64,000 nt of DNA from Candidatus Palauibacter scopulicola. GTDB lineage: Bacteria > Gemmatimonadota > Gemmatimonadetes > Palauibacterales > Palauibacteraceae. Below are positions 54,426-62,456 of this stretch, piece by piece. The notes under the pieces are model-generated. The model was not told the DNA's origin. It was given only the letters and a program-made list of their open reading frames with translations, and ran no database searches. Both the position numbers and the translations under genes were made by a program. Numbering within the stretch: position 1 is the first letter of the stretch; each line of letters starts with the position of its first letter. Location of the stretch: the NCBI RefSeq assembly GCF_947581915.1, contig NZ_CANPWG010000068.1, positions 1-64,000 of the forward strand. The letters are read 5' to 3'.

Positions 54426-56183
54426 GTGATCGCCTCGCTCCTGGCCACGGCTCCGGGGGCCGTCGCGCTGACGGCACAAGTCACGTGCCTGTTCCTGCTG
54501 GCACTTGCGCTGGCGTGGCTGGCAAGGCGCGGGTCGCCGCAGACCTTGCATCTGTTGTGGACCATCACGTTCGGCGTGGTGCTTTCGCTGCCCCTGCTGG
54601 GTGTTCTGACACCGCACTGGAACGTACCGATCCTCCCGGAAGCCGACGGGGCCTTCCATCCGCCCGCCGTTGAAGCCCCCGCTGTCGCACCGGCGGCTGC
54701 CGCAGCGGACGAGCAGGGCTCGGCAGATCCGCGCGGCGGCGCGGTTGGCGGTCTCGCGGTCGACCCGCCGACGCAGTTCTCCCCGGCCCTTGTCCGTCTC
54801 CTGTTCGTTTCCTGGGTGCTGGGCTGCGCGGTGTCGCTGGCGTCATTGGCGTTCGGAGCGCTTCGCCTGCGCGCGCTGGTACGTGCGGCTCACCCGCTTC
54901 GAGATCCGGGCTGGGCGCGCCAGGTCGGCGTGATGCGCAAGGAACTGCGAATCCGCGGCCAGGTGAAGCTCTTGACGAGCGCGCGGGTGCTCACGCCGAT
55001 GACGGGCGGATTGTGGAAACCGGTGATTCTGCTTCCCGAGTCCGCCGACGAATGGGGCCCCGATCAGCGCGACATCGTCCTGACCCACGAGCTGATCCAC
55101 GTGCGCCGGCGGGACGCGCTGCGGCAGGTCATGCGGCGGACCGTGCTCGCCCTCTACTGGTTCCATCCCTTGAGCTGGATCGCCTCCCGCCTCGCGACCC
55201 TCGCCAGCGAGAAGGCCTGCGACGACGCGGTCCTCGCTCTCGGCATCCGCCCCTCCCATTACGCGCGGCACCTTCTCGTCCTGGCCAGGGGTCTCTCCGC
55301 CGGTCCCCGCGTGCTGGCGCTGCCCATCGTCCACCCGTCGCAACTGGAGAGCAGAATCGTGTCCATTCTCGAACGCCGACGTCCTCGTTCGAGCGCCTTC
55401 CGCACGGCCATGACGCTCGCGGTCCTTGGTGCGGCTGGCGTTTTCGTCGCGGCCGTCCGGCCCATCCCGGTCGATGACGCGATCCAGGAGTCGGTGCGGT
55501 GTTCGGGTGCCACGAATGCGGCACCATCGATGTTCCCGCTGGGCGACGGCGTGCTGTTCGAGGATTGGCGCGGCGGCGAACGCTCGATCGAGAGGTTCGT
55601 CGAGGGCATGCACCTGTGCATGCGGGAGAGCGGCGAGGTGGTCATGAGTGCGGACGGCACGACGGTCCAGGCGCTGGGGGCCGGCAGCTGGCTGGTCCTG
55701 GAGTCGAGGGCCGGGAGCGTCCACCGGCTCCTGATCACGCGCGGCTCAGGGGGGATCGAACGCGAATGGAGCATCGATGGCGTCCGCCAGACGTTCGACG
55801 CGGCGGCGCGGCGCTGGCGTCACCTGATGTTCACGGTGCTGCATGGTTCCGAGGACGCGTCGCAGATCCGGGGCGAGGATGCTCGCCTGCGCGAGCGGAT
55901 CTCTGACCATCGCGGGCACGTCGCAGCCCGCCGAGGTCTGGTCGAGGCCCTCGAAGGACAGGTGGCCCGCCTGGCTCGGGGAGGAGCCCTGACCGAGCGA
56001 CAGGTTGAGCTTCTGCGCGGCAGGATCACGGAGATCCGGGCGGAGATGGAGGCGTACGATCTCGATGGAAGGGTTCGTGAGGTCCGGCGCGAGATCGACA
56101 CCCTCGACGCGGCTGCCCGAGTGGTCGAGGTCGAACGGGCGCTCCAGGACGAGATCGCCGAGCTTCAGCGCCTGATCGGGTGA
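54426..56183 (+). CDS. Second M56-family membrane metallopeptidase
   Basis: The protein has 585 residues from a GTG five bases after the propeller stop. Its layout repeats the M56 protein at 51104: N-terminal helices (VALTAQVTCLFLLALALAW, LLWTITFGVVLSLPLLGV), HELIH (221-225), SEKACDDAVLALG and a last helix near 335. The periplasmic tail has the same module (VEGMHLCMRESGEVVMSADG, WLVLESRAGSVHRLLITRG) and a terminal coiled coil. It is a tandem paralogue. No second BlaI gene accompanies it, so it may share the repressor at 50724. Confidence 0.9.
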   Translation: MIASLLATAPGAVALTAQVTCLFLLALALAWLARRGSPQTLHLLWTITFGVVLSLPLLGVLTPHWNVPILPEADGAFHPPAVEAPAVAPAAAAADEQGSADPRGGAVGGLAVDPPTQFSPALVRLLFVSWVLGCAVSLASLAFGALRLRALVRAAHPLRDPGWARQVGVMRKELRIRGQVKLLTSARVLTPMTGGLWKPVILLPESADEWGPDQRDIVLTHELIHVRRRDALRQVMRRTVLALYWFHPLSWIASRLATLASEKACDDAVLALGIRPSHYARHLLVLARGLSAGPRVLALPIVHPSQLESRIVSILERRRPRSSAFRTAMTLAVLGAAGVFVAAVRPIPVDDAIQESVRCSGATNAAPSMFPLGDGVLFEDWRGGERSIERFVEGMHLCMRESGEVVMSADGTTVQALGAGSWLVLESRAGSVHRLLITRGSGGIEREWSIDGVRQTFDAAARRWRHLMFTVLHGSEDASQIRGEDARLRERISDHRGHVAARRGLVEALEGQVARLARGGALTERQVELLRGRITEIRAEMEAYDLDGRVREVRREIDTLDAAARVVEVERALQDEIAELQRLIG

Positions 56184-56212
56184 CGGCCACACGCACCCGC
56201 GGATAGGCGAAA

Positions 56213-56232
56213 GACGTTCCCGCGGGAACGTG
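56213..56232. repeat. Palindrome copy 7
   Basis: The core CGTTCCCGCGGGAACG sits between the convergent M56 and SRPBCC genes, 4 bases from the stop of the latter. Confidence 0.9.
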
Positions 56233-56235
56233 GCG

Positions 56236-56724
56236 CTACCTGCCCAGCACTTCCGAGATGGCGCTGTGGCGGTATTCGAAGATGCGTTCGAGATCGGGGC
56301 GCACGAACCATCGGTCGATCAGTGCGCCGCCCGGGACCGCGTACGTGACGTGGTCCTCCACGCGCGTGCCCCCGTCCTCCGCCTCGAAACGATGCTCGTG
56401 GATCCACTTCCGATACGGGCCTCGACGCTGCTCGTCGATGAAGCCGTGAGGCGGATCCCAGTGCGTGATCTCGCTCTGCCACCGGATCGGGATGCCGTGC
56501 AGCCGCAGCCGGTAGTCGATCAACGTCCCCACGCGCATCTCGATCGGTGGCGGCGTCAGGACCCGGAAGTTCACGAAAGGCGGCGTGATCCGCTCCAGGT
56601 TGTGGGCGTCGGAGAAGAACGCGAAGGTCCGCTCCAGCGGGCTGGGCACCCACTGCAACGCCGTGAAGACACGGTCTTTCAATGTCCCCCTCCCCCCGGT
56701 GCCGTCGTTGACGTGTGGTACCAT
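56236..56724 (-). CDS. SRPBCC-family protein
   Basis: The protein has 162 residues from the ATG at 56724. The START/Bet v 1-like fold is suggested by WVPSPLERTFAFFSDAHNLE, ITPPFVNFRVLTPPP and the C-terminal long helix DRWFVRPDLERIFEYR. Such proteins bind hydrophobic ligands. The sequence just upstream contains TGGTA-N11-TACCA (about 56716-56736), which could be an operator. Ligand unknown. Confidence 0.82.
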   Translation of the reverse strand: MVPHVNDGTGGRGTLKDRVFTALQWVPSPLERTFAFFSDAHNLERITPPFVNFRVLTPPPIEMRVGTLIDYRLRLHGIPIRWQSEITHWDPPHGFIDEQRRGPYRKWIHEHRFEAEDGGTRVEDHVTYAVPGGALIDRWFVRPDLERIFEYRHSAISEVLGR

Positions 56725-56834
56725 TATTCGATACCATAGACTTGTGAAGCGCAAGCATCGAAGAACACAAAGGGTGCCGTGGCGAGCATTCGAAATTGGC
56801 TGAGGGAGAACGGAGTGGAGCCGTGAGGAACACG

Positions 56835-57167
56835 ATGGAGATCGGCGGCTATCGGGCCGTCATCCAGTTCGACCCCGACATCGAGATGTTCCGGGGCGAG
56901 TTCGTCGGCCTGAATGGGGGTGCGGACTTCTACGCCCGGGACGTTTCAGGTCTCCGGAGGGAGGGCGAGACATCGCTCAGGGTGTTTCTGGAGATGTGCG
57001 AGGAGGACGGCGTCGAGCCGGGACGCCGGTACTCGGGGCGGTTCAACCTGCGCATCCCGCCAGAGCTGCACGCCAACGTCGCCGCCGCGGCGGCCGCCGA
57101 AGGGAAGAGCCTGAATCAATGGATCGCCGACACGCTCGGCGACCGCGTGGCACCCGCGACGGCATGA
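56835..57167 (+). CDS. HicB-like antitoxin, without a recognisable hicA
   Basis: The protein has 110 residues from the ATG at 56835 with GAGGAA upstream. The partial RNase-H-like domain MEIGGYRAVIQFDPDIEMFR, then EGETSLRVFLEMCEEDGVEP, and the ribbon-helix-helix tail SGRFNLRIPPELHANVAAAA mark the HicB family. HicA is normally directly upstream, but only about 80 bases separate this gene from the SRPBCC promoter region. It is an orphan antitoxin or regulator. Confidence 0.85.
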   Translation: MEIGGYRAVIQFDPDIEMFRGEFVGLNGGADFYARDVSGLRREGETSLRVFLEMCEEDGVEPGRRYSGRFNLRIPPELHANVAAAAAAEGKSLNQWIADTLGDRVAPATA

Positions 57168-57217
57168 CGGCCGATCAGGCAGACGGCGAGGTAGCCGCCG
57201 TCGGCATCGGCCTCCCA

Positions 57218-57237
57218 CACGTTCCCGCGGGAACGTC
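57218..57237. repeat. Palindrome copy 8
   Basis: The core CGTTCCCGCGGGAACG lies between the convergent HicB-like and MBL-fold genes, 51 nt after the first stop and 30 bases before the other. Confidence 0.9.
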
Positions 57238-57266
57238 CGTAGGGTCGCGCAGGGGGACTCGCTCTC

Positions 57267-58187
57267 TTAGTCGCCCACGCCCGCGGCCAGGAGCTTGCGG
57301 TGCATGCCGCGCACGTTGAGTTCGCGCCAGTCGTCGTAGCGGTCCCAGTGGCTGTAGTCCTCCATGAGGACCGTCTCGGCGGTTTCGTCCTCGCCCAGTC
57401 CCGCCTCGACGGCGGCCCGCACGGCCGCGTCCAGGTCCCGGTAGTAGGTGAGTTGGCGCTCGACCGCGGCCCGGTCGCCCGGCGGCCCGTGCCCGAACAC
57501 GATGGTCTCGAACGGGATCTCCAGCAGGCCCTCGATCGCGTCGAACTGGTCGGGGAAGTGGAAACCGGACAGGTCCTGGTACCCGAACCGGTCGCGCGCC
57601 ACGAAGTCCACCGCGAAGGCGAGGCTGTGCGCCGGCACGAAGCCCACGGCGATGTCGTCGCCGTTGTTGCGGCCCAGGTAGTGGAGTTCGATCTCGCCGC
57701 CCGCGAGCGTCATCGTGTCGTCAAAGGTGTCCGTAGGTGGGGGAAGGTCGGGGTTCGCGGCCTCCCTGAGCGGAGCGTCCGCGTTCCGGTGTGCGTAGAT
57801 GGGGACGTCCGCCCCGAACGCTTCGCGCAGCACCTCGGCGCCCGTCGAGTGGTCCGCATGGTGGTGGCTGTAGACGATGGCCGCGAGTTCGACTCCCGGC
57901 GCGACCCGGCGAATCTCCTCCGCGTAGGTGGCAGCCGCCTCGACGGAGATCGGATCGAAGGCGAAGCCCCCCTCCGAGGTCACGACGAACAGGCCGTTGT
58001 GGCCGCCCCACCGGAACTGGTAGACGCCTTCGGCGACCTCGGTCGTCTCGAACTGCGGCGCCGCGTCGGCGGCCGCCGCCTCTGCGCCCCCGGCGGGTTC
58101 GTCGGACGGTGCCTCCCCTCCTCCGCAGGCGACCCACGACAGCGAAGCGCCGAGGGCGACGAGCGAGAAGAGGGGGATCCGAGGCAT
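57267..58187 (-). CDS. MBL-fold metallo-hydrolase lipoprotein
   Basis: The protein has 306 residues from the ATG at 58187. A signal with lipobox LSWVAC is followed by a metallo-beta-lactamase fold. The metal motif is IVYSHHHADHSTGAEVL, with further ligand segments at SLAFAVDFVARDRFGY and ETIVFGHGPPGDR. It is likely an exported hydrolase; the family includes lactonases, thioesterases and subclass B3-like enzymes. No feature proves beta-lactamase activity. An in-frame ATG at 58253 would give a longer leader. Confidence 0.85.
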   Translation of the reverse strand: MPRIPLFSLVALGASLSWVACGGGEAPSDEPAGGAEAAAADAAPQFETTEVAEGVYQFRWGGHNGLFVVTSEGGFAFDPISVEAAATYAEEIRRVAPGVELAAIVYSHHHADHSTGAEVLREAFGADVPIYAHRNADAPLREAANPDLPPPTDTFDDTMTLAGGEIELHYLGRNNGDDIAVGFVPAHSLAFAVDFVARDRFGYQDLSGFHFPDQFDAIEGLLEIPFETIVFGHGPPGDRAAVERQLTYYRDLDAAVRAAVEAGLGEDETAETVLMEDYSHWDRYDDWRELNVRGMHRKLLAAGVGD

Positions 58188-58362
58188 CAGGGGGGTCGAT
58201 GTGCCGGAGATCGGGACGGAAGTGCGCTTGCGAATCATATCTACTATCTCCATAGTAGCTGGCGCGGAATCCCGGGGGAGACGGGACCGGGCGCCGCGCC
58301 CACACTCGAACAAACCTAAGCTGCGACGGGGGGCTGCCAAGATGCTGCAGGGAGCTGCCAGG

Positions 58363-59706
58363 ATGAGGCGAACGTCACGACGGAAGGCTGGCCGGGCACC
58401 GCAGTGCGCGGCGGGGGTCGCGGCCGGGTTCGCGGCCCGGTTCGCCGGCGGGTGGATGGTGCTGCTCGGGACGGTGCTCTGGGCCGCGCTCGGAGCCGCC
58501 GGCCTGCACGCCCAGGAGATGGTCGACCTTCCCGGCGAGGACCGTTCCGTCTCGCCCGACCTCGAGTTGGTGTACACCATCGGATCTGCCGCGGCGGCTG
58601 CCGAATGGGAGGAGTTCACGTCCATCTCCGGCGTCGCCTTCGACGGCGCGAGCAACCTCTACCTCCTGGACGGGACCCGGATGGAGTCCAGCGCGCGCGT
58701 CGTCGTGGTGGATGCGACAGGACGTTTCGTGCGCGAGTTCGGCCGCGCCGGGGACGGCCCGGGCGAGTTCCGGGCCGCGACGCAACTCGTGGTGTGGGAG
58801 GACGGGCAGGTCCTGGTCGAGGACATGTTGCACGCGGGTTACCACGTCTTCAGCTCCACCGGCGAGTTCGAACGCATGGTGAGGGAGGGCGGCGGCATGG
58901 GGTTCGCCATGGCGCGCCGCCCGAACCTCCGTCCCGAGCGGACGGGCGCGCGCACGCTGATCGGCCGCAGCGGACGCACGATCCAGCGCGTCGACATGTC
59001 CTCGGAGGACGTCGAAGATCGCGTCATCGCGGAGGCCTGGGCGCCGGTCGAGGACGATGGCCCGCGGAGCGGCGACCTCGAAGACATGATCGACGAGGAA
59101 TGGGGGTTCGAACCGGACCTGCTGTTCGACGCGCTGCCATCGGGCGGGGTCGCGTTCTCGGACTCGTCGGCCTGGGCCGTCAAGCTCACCGATCCGTCGG
59201 GCGCGATCTCGCGCACCCTGCGCCGGCCGATCCGGCCGCTGGCCGTGACGGAGGAGATGGAACGGGAGGAGCGCGAACGGCAACTTGAGGCCGAGAGCAA
59301 CCGCACGATCACGCAGCGCGGGAGCGCACCGCCCGCCGCGGTCCGCGAGATGATCGACAACATGAGGTCGCTGCAGCGTGAGGCCCTCGAGAACATGCGG
59401 TTCTTCCCGGAAGTGCCGGTCATCGCGGCCCTGCGCGCGACGTGGGACGGCGCGCTGTGGGTCCAGCGGAGCACGGAGCCGGGTTCGGACGAACCGGGCC
59501 CCATCGACGTGATCGCCCCGGACGGGCGCTACCTCGGCACGCTCGAGACCGGAACCGCCGCGCTGCCCGACATGCCCGATGCCTTCGGTCCGGACGGCCT
59601 CGTCGCCTTCATCGACACGGACGAGTTCGACGTCCCCGTCATCACCGTGTGGCGGCTCCCACCCGCGATCCGCCTGGAGTCCGCGCGACCCCCCCCGGCC
59701 CGATGA
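58363..59706 (+). CDS. 6-bladed beta-propeller secreted protein (paralogue of 53152-54420)
   Basis: The protein has 447 residues from the ATG at 58363, with GGGAG upstream; an in-frame ATG at 58342 lies in a GCTGCCARGATG tandem. The signal helix is WMVLLGTVLWAALGAAGLHA. Blade motifs match the paralogue closely: VDLPGEDRSVSPDLELVYTI, FGRAGDGPGEFRAATQLVVW, DVIAPDGRYLGTLE. No M56 gene is beside it. It may be a displaced duplicate of the propeller from the sensor cluster 4 kb to the left. Confidence 0.85.
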   Translation: MRRTSRRKAGRAPQCAAGVAAGFAARFAGGWMVLLGTVLWAALGAAGLHAQEMVDLPGEDRSVSPDLELVYTIGSAAAAAEWEEFTSISGVAFDGASNLYLLDGTRMESSARVVVVDATGRFVREFGRAGDGPGEFRAATQLVVWEDGQVLVEDMLHAGYHVFSSTGEFERMVREGGGMGFAMARRPNLRPERTGARTLIGRSGRTIQRVDMSSEDVEDRVIAEAWAPVEDDGPRSGDLEDMIDEEWGFEPDLLFDALPSGGVAFSDSSAWAVKLTDPSGAISRTLRRPIRPLAVTEEMEREERERQLEAESNRTITQRGSAPPAAVREMIDNMRSLQREALENMRFFPEVPVIAALRATWDGALWVQRSTEPGSDEPGPIDVIAPDGRYLGTLETGTAALPDMPDAFGPDGLVAFIDTDEFDVPVITVWRLPPAIRLESARPPPAR

Positions 59707-59734
59707 AAGGGCACCACTTCGGGGCTATGGAAAG

Positions 59735-60178
59735 CTAGGTATCGGCCGCCGGCCCGCGGAATGTGTTCCGTACGCGGAGCGATCGCCGGAAGTAGGCCGT
59801 CCAGATCGTCGCCCACGCCAGAGACCCGACCACGATGGCCGCGAGGATCGCGATCGCGGCCACCCATTCCTCGGGGTTCCTCCTCTGCGCCGCCGCGTCG
59901 GTCTCGAGATTGAAGGGGACGGCGGCCGCGCGCAGCGTGATCACGAGGGCGACGACCCACAGCGCGACGACGTTCCACCTTGGGGCTCGTGGCGACTTCA
60001 GGAGGATGAGGGCGAGCGGGGACGCGAGGAGAAGGAAGATCGCGCCCAGCAGCCAGAGGGCATAGTCGAGAAACCATCCCGACAGGCCCGCAGAATGGAC
60101 GAGCAGGTAGGGGATGGAACCAAAGAGATAAACCAGGAGCCAGCCTCCCACGCCGACCGGAGTGCTTTCCCGGTTCAT
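59735..60178 (-). CDS. DUF2569-family membrane protein
   Basis: The protein has 147 residues with four transmembrane helices (GWLLVYLFGSIPYLLV, YALWLLGAIFLLLASPLALI, VVALWVVALVITLRAAA, WVAAIAILAAIVVGSLAWA). The start VGVGGWLLVY and the end WTAYFRRSLRVRNTF match the pattern of DUF2569, whose role is unknown. The ATG overlaps the stop of the amine oxidase gene by four bases, so it is translated with that enzyme. Confidence 0.82.
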   Translation of the reverse strand: MNRESTPVGVGGWLLVYLFGSIPYLLVHSAGLSGWFLDYALWLLGAIFLLLASPLALILLKSPRAPRWNVVALWVVALVITLRAAAVPFNLETDAAAQRRNPEEWVAAIAILAAIVVGSLAWATIWTAYFRRSLRVRNTFRGPAADT

Positions 60179-61488
60179 GGTGCCAGCCATTCCGGAGCAT
60201 GGAAGGTGCCCGCGACGCGGTGCGACATCCGCCGCCGCGAGATCGCCACGGTCGTGCGGGCGCGTTCCCCCGTCACGGTCGCATTGATCTCCGAAGCCGC
60301 TCGGAGGCCCGACTGGAGGGCTCCCTGCATCCACCCCCGCTCCCCCGAGGCGTGCTCGCCGGCGAAGTGAATGGAGCCCTCGGGCGATGCCAGTTCCGGG
60401 TGCTCGGCGAACGGGGGATCGTTCCGGGTGTACGCGGCCCCGATCCAGGGCTGATGCTCCCACGCGAAGTGGGTTCCGCGCTCCGCGACCTCGCGGGAGC
60501 CGGGGAACAGGTCGTCGAAGCGATCGATGAAATCGGGTACGATGGCGCCGGGCTCCATCGCCGCGACCGCGCGCGCCATGTCTCCGTACAGGTAGGACAT
60601 CAGGATTCCCCGAGGTCCCGGCTGATCCCATGTCGGATGCCACATTTCCGAGAATCCCCCCACGAACGACAGCCCCCATCCGTTCAAGCCGTCCCCCTCC
60701 CAATTCCGTTCCGCGTACTGGACGTAGACCCGAGTGACGTCCTGGTAGGAAGTGGCTGCGAAGGCGGCTCGCTTCGCTGCCGAGAGGATGGGGTCGAACA
60801 CGATCCTGTCGATGACGGGGAGGGGGACGGTACAGATGAGGTGGCCGCCCCTCAGTTCCCCCGCCGCGTCGCCGGTTCCGTGAGCGGCCACGACGCCGGC
60901 CTCGTCCCGGACCACCCTCGTCACCGGCGAGCCGTACCGCACCCGGTCTCCGAGCGCTTCGGCAAAGGCCAGCGGCAGGGCGTCGGTTCCCGCCGGAATC
61001 TTGAGCCACGTGTCCCGCCCCCCGTCGAGGAACACGCCCGGCGTCTCCCGGTAGCGGTCTCCCCGCTCGGGAACGATGAGGTACTCACCGTCGTGCGTAT
61101 AGAAGGGAGAGGTCTCGATCCCGAAGTGATCGATGTAGCCGAGCGTTCGATCGTGGTCCGGCGGGATGCGGGCCGCGCCGGATTCGGCGATGAGGCCGTC
61201 GTCGAAGGGCTCGCGAAGTGTCTGTACCCGGCCCCCCGCCGCGTTTCCTGCCTCCAGGACCCGGACATCGTGCCCCGCCCGGACCAACTCGTATGCGGCG
61301 ACCAGCCCGGAGAGACCGGCGCCCACCACGATCACGTCGACCCGATCTTCGGGTGAGGGCGATGGCGGCACACCGACGACCGGACCCATGCCGTCGCCCG
61401 AGCAGCCGGTGCCCAGGGCGAGGGAAACCAGGGCGCCACTGCCGCGGGCGAGAAAGTCCCGGCGGCTGAGTGTTGTATGGTTGTTCAC
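60175..61488 (-). CDS. Tat-exported flavin amine oxidase
   Basis: The protein has 437 residues from a GTG at 61488. A twin-arginine signal LSRRDFLARGSG (residues 7-18) leads to a hydrophobic stretch and GTGC, so it is exported folded, probably as a lipoprotein. FAD motif: DVIVVGAGLSGLVAAYELV, then RVLEAGNAAGGRV. The C-terminal flavin segment is IHFAGEHASGERGWMQGALQ, as in monoamine and L-amino acid oxidases. It likely oxidises an amine in the periplasm. It is coupled to the DUF2569 gene downstream. Confidence 0.9.
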   Translation of the reverse strand: MNNHTTLSRRDFLARGSGALVSLALGTGCSGDGMGPVVGVPPSPSPEDRVDVIVVGAGLSGLVAAYELVRAGHDVRVLEAGNAAGGRVQTLREPFDDGLIAESGAARIPPDHDRTLGYIDHFGIETSPFYTHDGEYLIVPERGDRYRETPGVFLDGGRDTWLKIPAGTDALPLAFAEALGDRVRYGSPVTRVVRDEAGVVAAHGTGDAAGELRGGHLICTVPLPVIDRIVFDPILSAAKRAAFAATSYQDVTRVYVQYAERNWEGDGLNGWGLSFVGGFSEMWHPTWDQPGPRGILMSYLYGDMARAVAAMEPGAIVPDFIDRFDDLFPGSREVAERGTHFAWEHQPWIGAAYTRNDPPFAEHPELASPEGSIHFAGEHASGERGWMQGALQSGLRAASEINATVTGERARTTVAISRRRMSHRVAGTFHAPEWLAP

Positions 61489-61564
61489 GCTTGACAACGC
61501 TCCGGCCGGGGCGCATGATCCGCAATCCGAATAAAAACCGAACACCAAGCCCCACGGAGCATCC

Positions 61565-62035
61565 ATGTCCTACGCAGAAGGTCTGGCCGCACAGCTTGCC
61601 ATGTCCAGGAGCCTGTTCAAGAAGACGCTGGAGACGTTCACGGAGGAGGATTCGGGTTTCGGGCCCAACCCGGAGCTCTTCACCGTGGCCGGCCACGTGG
61701 CGCATGCCGCCGGTACGGTCGACTGGTTCGTCGACGGCGCCTTCGGCGACGGCTGGAACATGGACTTCCAGGGACACCTCGATGAGACGAAGGCCGTCAC
61801 TTCGCTGGCCGAGGCGACCGCGTGGGTCGACCGGGCCTACGGCCGGGCGATCGAGGTCATCGGGTCCGCGTCGGACGAGGATCTCCGCGCGCCGATCGAG
61901 GATCCGCAGATCATGGAGGGGCAGCCGCGAGGGGCGATCGTGAACGGGATCGTGGATCACACGGCGCACCACCGGGGCGCGCTCACGGTCTACGCGCGTC
62001 TACTGGGCAAGGTGCCCGTGATGCCGTACGCCTAG
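61565..62035 (+). CDS. DinB-family protein
   Basis: The protein has 156 residues. It shows a four-helix DinB-like fold with metal ligands at His in FTVAGHVAHAAG and His in IVDHTAHHRGALTVYARLLG. The family includes thiol transferases and uncharacterised metal proteins. It is divergent from the amine oxidase gene; a 76-base gap holds both promoters. Substrate unknown. Confidence 0.88.
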   Translation: MSYAEGLAAQLAMSRSLFKKTLETFTEEDSGFGPNPELFTVAGHVAHAAGTVDWFVDGAFGDGWNMDFQGHLDETKAVTSLAEATAWVDRAYGRAIEVIGSASDEDLRAPIEDPQIMEGQPRGAIVNGIVDHTAHHRGALTVYARLLGKVPVMPYA

Positions 62036-62073
62036 AGCGTCGGGTGGCGGGCGCGGACGGGCGGGGGGCCTGT

Positions 62074-62090
62074 GAGGTCCTTCAGACCTC
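62074..62090. terminator. Short hairpin between DinB and feoA
   Basis: GAGGTC (62074-62079) and GACCTC (62085-62090) pair across CTTCA. It lies between the convergent 3' ends and overlaps the feoA stop. The stem is only 6 bp and has no U-run, so termination is tentative. Confidence 0.4.
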
Positions 62091-62390
62091 GCGCACGAAG
62101 AGCTGCGCGGCGGATTCGCGGCGCAGCGCGAGGAGGGTGCCCTCGACGGAGATGATCGGGTCTCCCGCGGGGGAATTGCGTACGCGGTGCAGCCTGCAGC
62201 CCGGCAGGATGCCGCGCTCCAAGAGCGGCTCGACCTCGTCGCTCGGCGCGTCGATGCGCTCGAGTTCGACTGCCGTACGCAGCGGCACGTCCATCAGCGA
62301 CATCGGGGAACCGTTCGATCTTCCGTTCTTCACGCCGTTCTTCACGCCGGGATTGTCCCTCACGTTGGTTTGACCCTCGGAGCGCAACAT
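62082..62390 (-). CDS. feoA: FeoA-domain protein
   Basis: The frame gives 102 residues from the ATG at 62390; the SH3-like FeoA domain begins at MSLMDVPLRTAVELERI (62303). GILPGCRLHRVRNSPAGDP and ISVEGTLLALRRESAAQLFV are the typical second half. FeoA helps FeoB-mediated ferrous iron uptake. The N-terminal extension contains a tandem VKNG repeat. The gene is divergent from feoB, with two Fur-like boxes between. In most bacteria feoA precedes feoB on the same strand. Confidence 0.88.
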   Translation of the reverse strand: MLRSEGQTNVRDNPGVKNGVKNGRSNGSPMSLMDVPLRTAVELERIDAPSDEVEPLLERGILPGCRLHRVRNSPAGDPIISVEGTLLALRRESAAQLFVREV

Positions 62391-62406
62391 ACTAGCGTCT
62401 TCGTCA

Positions 62407-62442
62407 GTTGAGAACCAGTCTCAACTAACGATAATCGTTATC
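62407..62442. promoter_or_regulatory. Two Fur-like boxes between divergent feoA and feoB
   Basis: GATAATCGTTATC (62430-62442) is a perfect palindrome matching the Fur core GATAAT-n-ATTATC. GTTGAGA-N5-TCTCAAC (62407-62425) is a second dyad with the same 7-1-7 spirit (TGAGAAC/AGTCTCA). Both lie 17-67 bases from the two start codons, so iron-bound Fur would shut both genes. Confidence 0.8.
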
Positions 62443-62456
62443 GGTAGTTTCCCGTC

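Noticed and set aside
56742-56834. A short HicA-like frame upstream of the HicB gene
   Set aside because: All three frames were read; none shows the HicA dsRBD-like pattern or catalytic His.
57267-58187. Calling the MBL-fold protein a beta-lactamase linked to the BlaI/M56 genes
   Set aside because: The HHHADH motif is common to many hydrolases and nothing diagnostic of a B1 or B3 beta-lactamase was seen.
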